Positions 23,855 through 35,734 are shown, counted from the first letter of the stretch. The stretch: DNA of 64,000 nucleotides from Nymphaea colorata (GCF_008831285.2 NC_045144.1:24445716-24509715); one strand, 5' to 3'. Made by a program: numbers and translations. Notes: generated by a model from the letters alone, not told the origin.

Positions 23855-24860
23855 CAAATAAGTTTCACTTAGAAGTGTTTCCCTTAGAAGTTTTACTAAG
23901 AAAGGGAAGTGGTACACTATGCAAAATGCTTCTTATAGTCCAGGTATGTTTGATTTGTTGTTTTGTCTGTACTAATATGTAGTCTAATTGTACAATTAGA
24001 CAACCACAGTTTCCTCCTTTTGTCATTGATCCATATACACTAGGGCAAGTTGCAATCTCTCCTTAGAATTCCAGTCTAATGCTTTTATATTCCCTATTTT
24101 CTTTCTTGTAATATTTGTTGAACAAGGTTGCCTATTGCATTTTCTTTACAGCTTATGTGTGAATATCTAGAGCTTGAATGTTTTTCTTATTGTTAAGAAT
24201 ATAAGATGAATGTCTAGTAATGACTGATGTTTCTTTGTGCAATGCATGCATATAAGGAAGTGATATGTCCAAACAGGCACCATTCATATCCAAACAAGTT
24301 CCATAACAATAGGCTTTTGGAAAGTCAAACAAAGGTGGACATGTTGAATGCCTTGAAAGTGGTGTTTTCTGATCTGATCTTGTAACTAAGTTTCAGCTTG
24401 ATCCTTCTGTTTTTGAAGTACATCTAAGTTTCCCGAGCAATTTATGTTTTCCACATGTATATGGTTCACATAAATATAACTATCCTTTTGAATTTGCTAA
24501 GGCAGTGAAACATAATAAAGCAGGCACATAAATTGAAGAAAGTTAATCATACAAATATAAAATTTTGAATTCTAGTATGTATTTTTTAGGCTGACAAATA
24601 AACAAAATATTTTGCTTAGTTGGACCCTCAAAAGTTTGTTGTTGATAGGCTTTGGAAAAGTATTTGTTCCCTTGTAACTGTTACATTTACTTCATACAGT
24701 CTTTGAATTTTTCATTGTGTTAGCTTTCACAAGAGAATTTTATTAGTTTTCATAAGAATCCTGTTAGTCATGTTGATTGAAACTATTCATCAGAGTGCTA
24801 GCAGTTTAACGGACCTAATTATATGTCTATTATTGAACAGATTCATGGCTGAGTGCGTAT
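23855..24860. other. Intergenic part of copy B, no gene recognised
   Basis: Close match to copy A 8,140-9,245. No credible coding frame. Confidence 0.5.
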
Positions 24861-24903
24861 TGAAAATTTATGCTGCATATATATATATATATAGACACAC
24901 ACA

Positions 24904-24939
<36 letters not shown>

Positions 24940-24960
24940 TAAATTGAATAGTGACTCTGG

Positions 24961-25160
24961 ATTTTAGAGTCACCGAGCCATCTAACCAGGACCGTCCCTT
25001 CTAACATGATGAATGGTTGAGAGAAAAACAAGGAAAAAAAAAAGTGATGGGTATTTTTGTCATCTTATATTAGTTTACAATTTTTTCTTTTTGATTTTCT
25101 CTCAACCATCCATCTTCATTAGATAGACAGATTTGTTTAGAAGGCTAGATGACTCTAAAT
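24961..25160. mobile_element. MITE-like element, complete, copy B
   Basis: About 200 bp bounded by imperfect 25-bp inverted repeats: TTTAGAGTCACCGAGCCATC at the left, and TTTAGAGTCATCTAGCCTTC read from the right end on the other strand. AT-rich, no ORF. Target duplication unclear. Copy A carries the same element with its right end cut at 9,540. Confidence 0.6.
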
Positions 25161-25321
25161 AGCCAGCGTCATCATTCACTCAATACATCAGTCGTCGTAG
25201 CTCTTGTTGGCTCTCCGGCATGCAGAAACAATAGAACGTGTTTTTCAAAAAACAAATGACAAAGAATGATAAGCGTAGAAATAGAAAGAGTAGGCATGAG
25301 TGCATAAAGTTTGACGTAGAT

Positions 25322-25322
25322 G

Positions 25323-25409
<87 letters not shown>
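25322..25409. repeat. AT/GT compound microsatellite, copy B
   Basis: About 18 AT units, a GTAT stretch, then about 19 GT units. Minus-strand ORFs across it give His-Thr and Ile-Tyr runs and are artefacts. Confidence 0.95.
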
Positions 25410-25411
<2 letters not shown>

Positions 25412-25797
25412 GAGTGATTTGTAGGGAAGACCACATGGGTAAGGGATAAAAAGCAGACCTCTTAAATTCATGTTAAAAGTGTTTTAAACAAAATATGAAC
25501 CTTCTAATGTATTTATAAACACTAATTTAATATAAATCTTACTTTAATTTAAGTCATTTTTATAAAAAAAAATTGATCTTTATAATTTATACTACCAAAA
25601 TTTTGATTTTATAAGAGCTGTTCATCTTTTTAGTATTAAAAAAACATAATTTAAGTAAGAAAACAACTAACTTAATATATATTTCTCATCAAATCACTCT
25701 TAAGATTATATCTATAAGGTTAAATTTCAAAAAGAAATATTTTAATAATTAATTTCAATAGGTCTGGTTTTTGTCTATTACTCAAGTGGTCTAGTTT

Positions 25798-25806
25798 TTA
25801 CCAACT

Positions 25807-25864
<58 letters not shown>

Positions 25865-25873
25865 AATTGGTAA
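25798..25873. repeat. Perfectly folding CT-AT-AG palindrome
   Basis: TTACCAA then CT repeats, AT repeats, AG repeats and ATTGGTAA: the two halves are complementary over about 37 bp each. It should extrude as a hairpin. A related structure follows at 25,881-25,993. Confidence 0.85.
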
Positions 25874-25880
25874 AGATATA

Positions 25881-25899
25881 TTCTCTCTCTCTCTCTCTC

Positions 25900-25945
<46 letters not shown>

Positions 25946-25993
25946 TATATATATATATACGTAAAGAGAGAGAGAGAGGGAAATTGGTAAAGA
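25881..25993. repeat. Second CT-AT-AG palindromic microsatellite
   Basis: TTCTCTCT..., about 60 bp of ATs with single interruptions, then GAGAGAGA and AAATTGGTAAAGATC. It shares the outer ATTGGTAAAGAT with its neighbour, so the two may be one duplicated palindromic unit. Confidence 0.75.
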
Positions 25994-27162
25994 TCCACAC
26001 ATAGGTCAATGATAAAAACTAGACCCTTTAATTTTTTGTTAAAAAAATATTCTAAATAAAATATAAACATCCTAAAATATTTATAAAAACTAATTTGATA
26101 TAAAACATGCTTTGAATTAAGTTGGTTTTATGAAAAATGTTCAAGTTCCTATTATCAAAATGTTGATGCTATCAAGGCAATTCATTTTTGCTTAAGCACT
26201 ACTAAAACCTAAAAAATGAGCAACTTAATATATATTTTGCATCAAACTATCATAAGTAAGATTACATTAGTAAGGTTAGATTTTTTTAAAAAAGCACTAA
26301 ATATCATTTTTAGAGGGTGAGGTTTTTGTCCCTGACCTATTAGTATGGTTCTACCCTTAGCTATCAAAACAACTGGGACCACCAAAACCAGACTCAGGCC
26401 AGCTGGGCCTGGTGGTTTCTTTGAGTCGCAGGGCCAGTTTGGCCCGACGGTTTTTTTAGGTGGGCCAGCCCATGTGTCAAATAACCTCCCCAAGACCAGC
26501 TCATTATGGACCCGGTACCAAACTACCCATGAGTTACCTGGCCCATTCCCTAACCTTAGTCGGGTGCTTTGTGGTTTGGAAGTTCAATATTAATGTTCGT
26601 ACCAACACGTTCTTTTCGCAAGGAAGGGGAAGTTTCACGTACCTTTGGTGAAGAAACGAAGGTCTATGTATCTTAACAGTAACTTGTGGAAAGAAAGAAA
26701 TGCAGGCTTACATGATTGTAGAGGGGTGGTTAAGTCTGCCAAACAAGTCAAGACAACTCGGATTCAACTTCAACTCGCTTGAAACAACTTTTCTTGAGAG
26801 TCGACTTGTTTATAAACAAGTTAATTTTGAGTTTAAATTTATATTTGAAATGTTAAAGAAGTCAAGCTCGAGTTGTAAAACAAGTTAACAAGTTAAATGA
26901 GTTAAACTATATATATATATACACACACACACATATATATATACATATTCATATTGTGAAGCCGGATTTTTTAGTTGGATATGACTTGTCATCATTCGTA
27001 TTCAAATCCCAATTCGAATCTGAGTTGGTATATGAGTATCCAAAAAAATAGATACAATTAAAAATATATTTGATTCAAATCTGATTCATTGATATCCCTA
27101 CAAATGAAGAACATCTGATTTCCTAAATGGGTCGAACTTGTTTGCATGGTGTTGCCTCTATA

Positions 27163-27588
27163 TATATATATATATATATATAGGACTATAGTTGAATGAA
27201 TTACAAATTATAAGTTTTTCAATAGTTTTAAAACATGTGACAAAAAATTTAATCATTCATCAAAATATTCTTATTATATATCCAAATGAAGAATCGATTT
27301 CAGAACATGAGTTTGCCGACACTTTGCAACAGCTACAACTTATGGAATGACTGACTATAGGCTTGGAGTCGACGGAGGTGATGACAAAAAGGACCCGCAA
27401 TTTAATGAGGAAAACAACTCCATATAACAAGAATAATTCAAAGGGCATTAATTGCTGTCACCACCAGCTTCCTCACCCCGGCCATAATTAATTTAAGAAT
27501 GGCCCACCAACTTGAGGCTTAGCGTATGATCTATTTCCATTGACCGAACCGGTACAGGAAATTAACCTTCATTTCAGAGCTACTTTTC
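27163..27588. other. Spacer after copy B, no gene recognised
   Basis: AT-rich, single-copy in this window. Nothing beyond short chance ORFs. Confidence 0.5.
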
Positions 27589-28697
27589 CTAATTCTTTTT
27601 ACCGGACAATGACTGTGTGGTCCACACATGACCTCGAAACGTAGTATTACTTCCTTTTAGTGGATCACACATGTTATCATGGTGAATCCATTTCCTATAC
27701 AATCCATTGGCTGTAATAATTGGCAAAAGGTTAATAGCTTCAGCAAGAGACCATCCGTTGTTAATAGTAGGCCTATTAAGAAAACTATTGCTCATGGAAA
27801 TGTTGTTCACAATTTCTGTGTCGCGTTCAATGTTGCTGGGTAGGTGCTGCTTTCAATCTTCATCATTGGTCCGAATGTAAATGCACCGAGAGTTGTCCTC
27901 AATGTTCACCAAATGCCTAATGCATTCCATTATAATCTCTATCTCCCACCATCCAATATGATTCTCAAACCAACAGGCCAAACCAAAATGGAACTGTCCA
28001 CAGGCATCTCTAATGAGACCAACCACTCCTCTTTGCCACCCTTGCTCTACAAGATAATGCTGATTTCTACCCATCAATCATCATATTTAACTCCATTGCT
28101 CCATATAATCCTAGAGTAGAGCGAGCTACATATTTTAACCAATTAAGTTCCTTTCGGTTGAAAATTCCACCAGTAATCGGTGTAGTGTGTCCAAAACCGT
28201 TCCGCCAAGTTGCTAATTGGTATATCACCCTTATGCTTGATCTGATTGCGAGTCTTTCAGATGAACCATATTGCCATATGGAAGCTGTCTTTCCAGCATT
28301 TAGTAAGTAGTTTGTCTTTGAAGCCATTGTTATAACACCAGATCAGCCCTTGCATTAGGTTTGGGGAACTCCTATGCCACGGCTTAGCCCTCACAAATTT
28401 TTCAAAAATGTATGTCCATACAAACCGAGCTCCTTTGTAGTTGAAAAAAAGGTGTTTGATGTCTTCAATCTCTTGCTTGCAAACTAGGCACCTAGAAGCA
28501 AGTGACTGGCCTTGCTTTTGCACAAACCCATCAGTAGGTAGACGACCTAAAACACCTAAATAAACAAACCAGGTGGCCCTTGGACATGCTCTCCCTTTCC
28601 AAACGAGCATGTTCTTATTGTTCTTGGAATCTTTATTCCTCATTCTTTGCCAAAATTCATGCCGATTGAATTCCCCTTGATCTCTGTTTCTCCACAC
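27589..28697 (-). pseudogene. LINE (non-LTR retrotransposon) C-terminal relic: zinc-binding region and RNase H
   Basis: Minus-strand frames in order: WKGRACPRATWFVYLGVLGR and CLVCKQEIEDIKHLFF (28,257-28,697), the zinc-binding region after the reverse transcriptase of plant LINEs; LATWRNGFGHTT-type linker (28,067-28,327); then GGVVGLIRDACGQFHFGLA and WWEIEIIMECIRHLV (27,853-28,077), an RNase H-like fold. Frames shift at least twice. In the zinc motif CxxC-x7-H is kept, but the usual last Cys is Tyr (FFNYKG). The reverse transcriptase and endonuclease are absent, so this is a truncated, dead fragment. Plant annotations often call such pieces putative ribonuclease H protein. Confidence 0.75.
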
Positions 28698-28793
28698 CAG
28701 GACATCAGGCTGCTCTAGAATCTACTATCTAACCACAATTTTTAAATAGACCACGCAATAAAAGTTTGAAACTTACCTTCAGATTTCCTATAC

Positions 28794-29760
28794 TCAGTAG
28801 AGACCAGTTTGGACTATGAAAAAATGTGGGAATAACTTTTCCAGCTCCTCCCTTGTGGCAAAGTTTGCGGTACTGGAGTTATTGGTAGTTGGCGAATGTG
28901 CTTTCTCTTTCGATGGCTTGCCAACTAGCTCCCAACATTTTTCATGTAAATGGCCAGTCTTCTTGCAATGTGAGCATTTTAATTTGCTCTTCCCCTTTCG
29001 AAAATTATTTCCACCCCCATTATTCTTGACGTCAGCTTTAGAAAAATTGGACTGCATTTCAGAATGTGAATGACATGCCATCTTCTCATGAATCTTCGTT
29101 GCATCACTTTTCTTATGAATGTTCATGGCTTTGTGACGGGCAATAGCCCGTTTGCATGGTTTGACATACTTGATTAAATTTTGGTAGAGTTTGTCACCAT
29201 AAAGATTTGGCTTCTAACACTTTCAAATTCAGGACCAAGCCCAGCAAGGGACCTGCAAGTTTTGTCCTCTTCAAATCGCTATTTATAAACATCAGGATCC
29301 GAAGTAGTGTGTCGATACTGCATTAGTTCATCCCAAAAGCTGCGGTATTGACTCATATGGATGTGTATAGGTTTATCTCCCATTTTAAGCTTAGATAGTT
29401 CTAATTGTATTTGGTACACTATAGCCAAGTTATTTTGTTCTTTACAGACATCTTTCAATGTGTCTCAAATTTTCTTTGCTTTTTTTTTTATAGAGAAACA
29501 TGTTGGAGACACATGGCTCCATATAGTTTATAAGCCAATACATAACTAAATCATTCTCAAATTCCCACTCTTCAAATTTAAGACCAGTAGTTGCTGGAGG
29601 AGAAATCTTACCATTGATATATCCCATCTTCGAACGCCCACTCAAGAATAGTTTTGCAGCCTTGGCCTAGCGCAGGTAGTTGCTGCCATTGAGAGGACTG
29701 GTCATTATTTTGCTGATCAGCAGCAACATTTTTAGATCTACCGGCAGAATGACTGCCATG
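28794..29760 (-). pseudogene. Ty1/copia gag relic
   Basis: Reading leftward on the minus strand: MTSPLNGSNYLR, a stop, then LSGRSKMGYINGKI and EEWEFENDLVMYWLIN (29,442-29,760), typical of the N-terminal gag region of plant copia elements. Further on, KCSHCKKTGHLHEKCWELVG (28,794-29,126) is the CCHC zinc knuckle with the copia-style CWxLxGKP tail. Several stops and frameshifts lie between. No LTRs, protease or integrase follow; the next minus-strand sequence is the LINE relic. Confidence 0.8.
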
Positions 29761-29764
29761 GCAC

Positions 29765-31500
29765 AGTGAGAGATCTGAACTTCAGCGTTAAATACCATGC
29801 TAAAGTGAGAAAAAAAATGGGAGAGCAACCACACAATCAGCACGGAACAAAGGCTATTATGTGGTTCGGCATTCACAGCCTAAATCCACGGTTGAAAAGG
29901 GAAGTGGAATCTGTCAGGGATACATCGATATTATATGTTGAGGCTATATGAACATAAAAAGAAGATCTGTTATGACAAGGGTAGGAAGAGAGAATGAGAC
30001 ACGAGTAATACTTCCTAAGAAGGTCAGCTTTCCAAAAGCATTTTCAACGTCTCTCTTTCAACTGCTTTAGATCCTGACATGAGGAGTGAAGGAAACACCC
30101 CTAAAATTGCATAACATACCTTCCCTCTCCACCCACTAGGCTCGACGATCCTTCGCTGTCCAGGGAGCTGGAGTTGCCTTCCTGCCCTTGCTGGACTGTG
30201 TGGGAACGGTTGTTGGGCAGCGAACAATGGTCACAATCGACCCTCACTGCCCTTGCTGGCAGGGGTGGAACCAGAAATTTTTTTTTGCAGGGGCTAAAAT
30301 TTTAATAAGTACACCACAATTATTTTTTCATATTTTTTATGTAAGTTAAACTAAAATTTACATATAATTTTTTGAAATTTTAAAAATCTAAAGGGGTGGT
30401 GTAGGGGGCCATGGCTCTACCCGCCCCCTGCCTCCGCCCTTGCTTTCTAGTGGCAAGGGTTTGTCAGCCCTTTGATGTCCAACAAAAGGTGATGGTTACC
30501 CCTGGCAGCACAGCGAGGGTATGTCGTTGACTCTCTTAGCAGAGGTGTCAAGACTTCGCCATGGCCATTGCCCTTTTGAACGGTGAGGGTTGTTGTCTAT
30601 CCTCATTGTTTAGTAAAGGCTGTTTTCTTTTTATCTTATGTTTTTTCTAATTAGTCAAAGAAAGGACATTTCGTATTTTAATACTTTTAATAGGAGAAAT
30701 TGCTGTATGGGGGTTTGAAGCACAAGCTAATGGCCTTTTTATGAAGTTCAAAAGATAAGGAGCATTCTTTTTATTTGATCATTTGTTGAGCGCATAAGTG
30801 TACTTCTTTTGAAAATCTAGCTAAGGTAATTATAATAGTATTCTTTGATTTTATAAATTATTCATTGTAGAAAAGCTATTCACCTATCTCATGCAAAAGT
30901 ACACTGTAGGTATTTTGATATATAAGCCCGAAGATATGTATACATAATTGATGCTTATCGCAATTAAGATTCTAGTGAAGTTACTAAATCCAAATCAGAA
31001 GTTGTGCAATAGAAAAAGCTTGTTTGATGGTTTAGTTTATTGATATCACCTAACCTAATATCAAAAATGCTGTCAGAAAAGGGTAAGCTACCCTAATTTG
31101 GAAAAACTAAACTACTGGGCCTAGGGCAATGAAAGAAAGGCAACAACGGGACACTGTGTTGTAGTTGATGATAATCATGTCGCTTAAAGAGTAAGAAACA
31201 AAATGCATGCTATGTCTAAATCTGGCGTAGGAAGAGAGAATTTTCTATGCCATGGCTACCACAACCTATGAGTAGTGAAGATAATGGTCAATGAGGAACT
31301 AATGTATATTCATAAGAATATAATTTCACAAGTATTAAATAATGCAAACATTTTGCTTGAGGTAGGTGGCCTGCGGGACCCAGCTTTCAGAAAATAACGT
31401 CATAGGTCTTGTCAATGTACCAGCCATGAAAGTCAAGCAAAATATGCTATTCTGCTACTTTGCCAATTCACTGATCCTATATGACTTTTCGGATGCCTCG
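29765..31500. other. Intergenic, transposon-like, no gene recognised
   Basis: Contains chance ORFs (29,766-29,951; 30,024-30,227) and a small element-like patch at 30,258-30,432. The remainder to 31,500 is AT-rich with no domain-bearing frame. Confidence 0.5.
30258..30432. mobile_element. Small MITE-like element
   Basis: GGCAGGGGTGGAACCAGAAA at the left is mirrored by TGGCTCTACCCGCCCCCTGCC at the right, with AT-rich DNA between, 175 bp in all. This GGGGxGGAGCCAG-type end is common in plant genomes. The pairing is imperfect and no target duplication is evident. Confidence 0.35.
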
Positions 31501-31590
31501 GAAATGACGTGTTGAGAATTGTCTTCATACATCACAAGCCAGAGTTACCCTTCCCAGAGCAGATGATACCTTCCTGTATGGGTCCAAGTT

Positions 31591-32107
31591 TCATGAGGTT
31601 GACAATGCCTTCTCGGATGAGACTGAGCTTGCCGAAGTTGACGATCCCTGATCCGAAGATGGATACTGCAGAAGGAGTTGGTTCATGCCTTGATCGTGGA
31701 TACCCAGATTCTGGTGTTCTAGATCTTGTAGCGGCACATCCCCATTAAGAAACTGACTCAACTGCCACATGTTTGGCCTTGATTCAGGTGCACTCTGTGA
31801 AAAGAGCAGGCCAAGCTTCAGCACAAGCTCTGCTTCCTCGACGACAAAGCTCGTTCCGAGCCTTTTATCCATGGCATCCAGTATTCGATCACCTTTCCAC
31901 ATAGAGTGGACCAACTCCACCAGAATCATCTCGTCAGAGGGCCTTTCGGGCTCAATTGGCCTCCTTCCACAGGCCACCTCTAGGAGCAAGGCACCATATG
32001 AGTACACATCGGAGCTCATCGTGGATTTGTTGGTGCGAGAGAGCTCCAGCGCCATGTAACCTAGACTACCAACGACGTGGGTAGTCTTGGGATTGGTACC
32101 ATGGTCA
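31591..32107 (-). pseudogene. Kinase C-lobe of the receptor kinase pseudogene
   Basis: Begins at the copia insertion and codes for the activation segment (HVVGSLGYMALELSRT), the DVYSYGALLLEVACGRRPIE helix region, ESRPNMWQLSQFLNGD and a Ser-rich tail ending ALSTS and TAG. The proline of the APE motif is Leu. The frame matches that of the N-lobe piece exactly once one copy of the 5-bp target duplication is discounted. Confidence 0.9.
32103..32107. repeat. Target-site duplication GGTCA, left
   Basis: Five bases directly before the LTR start TGTTGG, identical to 36,662-36,666 at the other end; 5 bp is the usual size for copia integrase. Confidence 0.93.
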
Positions 32108-32382
32108 TGTTGGTGTATGGAACTTGATCCATACTGGACACTCATATGCAATACCGCGGATCCAACTGCGGGTTTGCCCTAATCCTTATGTTTAGAGGAT
32201 GGCCGCCACTGGTGTGTGTCTGTCTATGTGTTCATCTGAGAGAGAGAATACAAGAGATCTGTGCGACCGTGGACGTAGGAGATTATTGCTCTGAACTACG
32301 TAAATCGTTGTCTTCTTCCTTGTTGCTTCTAACCCCCTCTTGAGAGTGCGAGAGGAGAGTTTATTGTGTGTTGTTCCTAACA
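32108..32382 (+). repeat. 5' LTR of the copia element
   Basis: Starts TGTTGGTGTATGG and ends GTTCCTAACA. Compared with the 3' LTR it lacks roughly 37 bp after CATATGCAATAC, where a short unrelated GC-rich junction (CGCGGATCCAACTG) is present. Confidence 0.95.
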
Positions 32383-32384
32383 AC

Positions 32385-32400
32385 TGGTACCAGAGCTCGG
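32385..32400 (+). promoter_or_regulatory. Primer-binding site of the copia element
   Basis: TGGTACCAGAGCTCGG lies two bases after the 5' LTR and matches the initiator-Met tRNA type of site (TGGTATCAGAGC) common in plant copia elements, with one change. Confidence 0.85.
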
Positions 32401-32419
32401 TTCGTTCGCGGTAGGAACA

Positions 32420-33922
32420 ATGGCGCTGAAACAAGGAATGATCAGAATCGAGAAGTTCGACGGTAAAGACTTCGGATTCTGGAAGATGCAGAACGAGGAC
32501 TACTTATATCAGAAGAAACTACATGAACCGCTCATGGGAGCGAAACCCGCAACAATGGCTGATGCAGATTGGCAATTGCTGGATAGACAAGCCCTTGGAG
32601 TCATCCGGTTGATGCTAGCCAGAAACGTCGCCTTCAACATTGTTAACGAGAAGACGACAACAAGTCTAATGAAGACGCTAACAGATATGTACGAAAAACC
32701 CTCTACTTCGAATAAGGTATATCTGATGCGTCGATTATTTAATTTGAAAATGACTGAAGGTGCCTCTGTTACGGATCACATAAATGAGTTCAATGTTATT
32801 ACTTCTCAATTATGTTCTATGGATATTAAGTTTGATGATGAGGTTCAAGCCCTAATTTTACTGTCATCTCTACCGGAGAGTTGGAGTGCCACTATGACCG
32901 CCATGAGTAGTTCATCGGGGTCAAGCAAATTGAAGTTCAGTGGTGTTCAAGATTTAATACTTAATGAGGACATTCGCAAAAGAGAAGCAGGAGAACCTCT
33001 CGGTTCTGCCCAAAATGTTCAAAATAGGGGCAGAACTAATCAATGCTACCAAGAGCGTGGAAGGTCCAAATCTAAGGGAAGGAGTCAATCCAAACCTCGA
33101 AGTGATGGCTGTTGGAACTGTGGTAAGCCAGGACATCGAAAAAGAGATTGCAGGTTGTTGAAGAAAAAGAACCCAAATCGTGAAGATGATTCAGCAAATG
33201 CAGCAACAGAAGATATAGCTGATGCACTTGCCTTAAGTGTACACAGCTCTATAGAGTCTTGGATTTTAGACTCTGGTGCATCTTTTCATTCAACGTATTC
33301 TAATGAAAGTATGCACAACTATGTTGCAGGAAAATTCGGCAGAGTATACCTTGCAGATGATGAACCTCTGGATATTGTAGGAAAAGGTGAGGTTCACATA
33401 AGAATGCAGAATGGACATGTATGGAAGTTAAAAGATGTCAGACATGTCCCAGGGTTGAAGAGGAATCTCATTTTGGTCGGGCAGTTAGATGATGAAGGCT
33501 ATGTTACTACCTTTGTTGGCGGATCTTGGAAGATAACCAAAGGTGCTATGGTTATAGCACGAGGTCACAAACTTGGCACTTTGTACATGACTGCAGATGT
33601 GAAAGACACAGTGGCTGTGGCGAAATGTGAGAATAAATCATTGTTGTGGGATTGCAGGCTTGGGCATATGAGTGAGAAGGGAATGAAGATCATGACAACA
33701 AATAACAAGTTGCATTACTTGAAATCTGTAGACATTGGGCTATGTGAAGACTGTGTTTTCGGGAAACAGAAAATGGTTACTTTCTCCAAAGTTGGACGGC
33801 CTCCAAAGAAGGAAAAGCTAGAGTTGGTGCATACTGATGTTTGGGGACCAGCTCCAGTTCGTTCTCTTGGAGGATCCCTATACTATGTTACATTCATTGA
33901 TGATTGCACAAGGAAGGTATGA
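32420..33922 (+). pseudogene. Copia gag, protease and start of integrase
   Basis: A 500-residue frame. Residues about 1-200 are copia gag. CCHC zinc knuckle C231-x2-C234-x4-H239-x4-C244. Protease active site at D284 (LDSGAS). Integrase zinc region LWDCRLGHMS near 410, first catalytic Asp of the integrase core at D473 (HTDVWGP). The frame ends at TGA 33,920-33,922, in a place where copia proteins normally have Trp (RKVWVYFLK type), so this is a point-mutation stop inside integrase. Confidence 0.93.
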
Positions 33923-34519
33923 GTTTACTTTCTCAAACATAAATCTGATGTGTTTACTGTTTTCAAAAGGTGGAAAGCAGAAGTAGAAAATCAGTTTGGA
34001 AAGAAGAATAAATGTCTGCAGTCAGATAATGGAGGTGAGTATGACAGCAAAGAGTTTAAATATTTTTGTGCAGATCATGGGATTCGAACACAAAGGACAA
34101 TCCCTAAAAAGCCACGACAAAATGGGGTTGCTGAAAGAATGAACAGAACCCTTTGTGAAAGAGCAAGAAGCATGAGACTGCATTCAAGCTTGCCAAAGAT
34201 GTTTTGGGCGGATGCAATCAATACAGCTGCATACTTGATAAATCGTGGGCCTTCTGTTCCTTTGGACTATGGGATACCTGAAGAAGCCTGGATCGGTAAA
34301 GAGGTAAATCTTGCACACTTAAGAGTCTTTGGTTGTGTCTCTTACATACATATAGACTCGGATAGAAGGGATAAATTAGATCCTAAGTCCAGGAAATGTT
34401 ATTTCATTGGTTATAGAAATGATGAGTTTGGGTATCGTTTTTTGGATGATAAAGTGAAGAAAATCATTAGACATAATGATGTAGTGTTCAATGAAATGGC
34501 TCTGTACAAAGACAGGTAG
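33923..34519 (+). pseudogene. Copia integrase core, continued
   Basis: Continues in the same frame after the TGA. It contains the second Asp (LQSDNGGEY) and the Glu with its usual context (RQNGVAERMNRTL), then LRVFGCVSYIHI and GYRFLDD. All three catalytic acidic residues survive. TAG at 34,517-34,519 ends it, followed by frameshifts before the reverse transcriptase. Confidence 0.9.
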
Positions 34520-34578
34520 TCTTATGTCTGAGAAGAATGAACATCATGACACAAGTGAAGACATTATAGAACTTCAAG

Positions 34579-35391
34579 ATGTCTCTGAAGATGATGTTGC
34601 AATTAAGACTCCAGATGGAACAAGAACCAAGCACATCCCAACCTCCATTGAGGAGATCAAGTAGAAGGCTGAAACCAAATCGAAGGTATTCTCCTTATTT
34701 ACGTTACCTACTGTTAACTGATGCCGGAGAACCCGAGTGTTTTGATGAAGCAATGCAGGTTACAGATTCAGTCAAGTGGGAGTTAGCCATGAAAGAAGAG
34801 ATGGACTCTCTACATGCTAACAGAACATGGAAACTAACTGAGCTTCCTTGTGGGAAGAAGGCATTGCAAAACAAATGGGTATACAGGATTAAAGAAGAAG
34901 CAGATGGAAGAAAAAAGTATAAAGCAAGGTTAGTAGTAAAAGGTTTTCAACAGAAAGAAGGTATAGATTATACAGAAATTTTTTCTCCTGTTGTAAAACT
35001 AACTACTATAAGATTGGTATTAAGTTTAGTTGCAGCTAAAAATTTATATTTGGAGCAACTAGATGTAAAGACTGCATTCCTTCATGGGGATTTGGAGGAA
35101 GATATTTATATGGTACAACCTGAAGGTTTCCAGGTACGAGGAAAGGAAAATCTTGTATGCAAGTTAGAGAAGAGTCTCTATGGTTTAAAGCAGGCACCGA
35201 GACAGTGGTACAAAAAGTTTGATAACTTCATGGGGAGAATGCCTTCGAGAAGTGTGATATGGATCACTATTGCTATTTTAAGAACCTTGATAGTTGTTAT
35301 ATCATTTTACTATTATATGTGGATGAAGGAATGCTGTCTCAAATTTGCAAGAGATCAATTCTTTGAAAGAACAACTATCAAAGGAGTTTGA
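34579..35391 (+). pseudogene. Copia reverse transcriptase, broken
   Basis: Contains RRSSRRLKPNRRYSPY, NKWVYRIKEEADG, KARLVVKGFQQKEGIDY, EIFSPVV and the first catalytic Asp in LEQLDVKTAFLHGD, then CKLEKSLYGLKQAPRQWYKK. The frame is lost near 35,240 and changes again near 35,330. In the displaced frame the active-site motif reads LLLYVDEG instead of YVDD, so the enzyme is inactivated both by frame and by motif. Confidence 0.92.
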
Positions 35392-35734
35392 AATGAAAGA
35401 TCTAGGCACTGCGAAACAAATCCTCGGGATGAGAATCAGTAGGGACAGTAAGCAAGGTACCTTAAATTTGTCTCAACAAAATTATATTGAGAAGATCTTG
35501 TGCAGGTTTAAGATGCAAGATGCTAAACCTGTTAGTACGCCTCTTGCTAGTCATTTCAAACTGTCCAAGGATTTGCCACCTAAGACAGATGAAGAACATG
35601 AAGAAATGTCAAAGATTCCATATGCTTCAGCAGTGGGTAGCTTGATGTATGCTATGGTATGCACTAGACCAGACATAGCACAAGCAGTGGGAGCAGTGAG
35701 CAGATACATCGCTGAGCCTGGAAAGAAACATTGA
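35345..35734 (+). pseudogene. Copia reverse transcriptase C-terminal part
   Basis: Frame with MKDLGTAKQILGMRISRD, NYIEKILCRFKM, ASAVGSLMYAMVCTRPDIA and AVGAVSRYIAEPGKKH, the conserved thumb/connection region. It stops at TGA 35,732-35,734 and again at TAG 35,747-35,749, both at positions that are Trp codons (KKHWEAVKWILRYLK type) in related elements. Confidence 0.92.

Larger units (their letters stand above)
16633..27162 (+). repeat. Segmental direct duplication, copy B
   Basis: Second copy of the segment at 751-14,595, same orientation. The copies are separated by 2.0 kb holding a minisatellite and an assembly gap. Copy B lacks the 3.4 kb block of copy A. It has its own extra material near 25,410-25,975, where a diverged second version of the adjoining AT-rich segment and two palindromic microsatellites occur. 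The right end runs into an AT dinucleotide tract at about 27,160. Confidence 0.92.

Noticed and set aside
25172-26070. Cluster of minus-strand ORFs with His-Thr, Ile-Tyr and Arg-Glu runs
   Set aside because: All are read from GT, AT and CT/AG microsatellites.
31509-32059. Plus-strand ORFs over the kinase C-lobe
   Set aside because: Antisense shadows of the lectin receptor kinase pseudogene.
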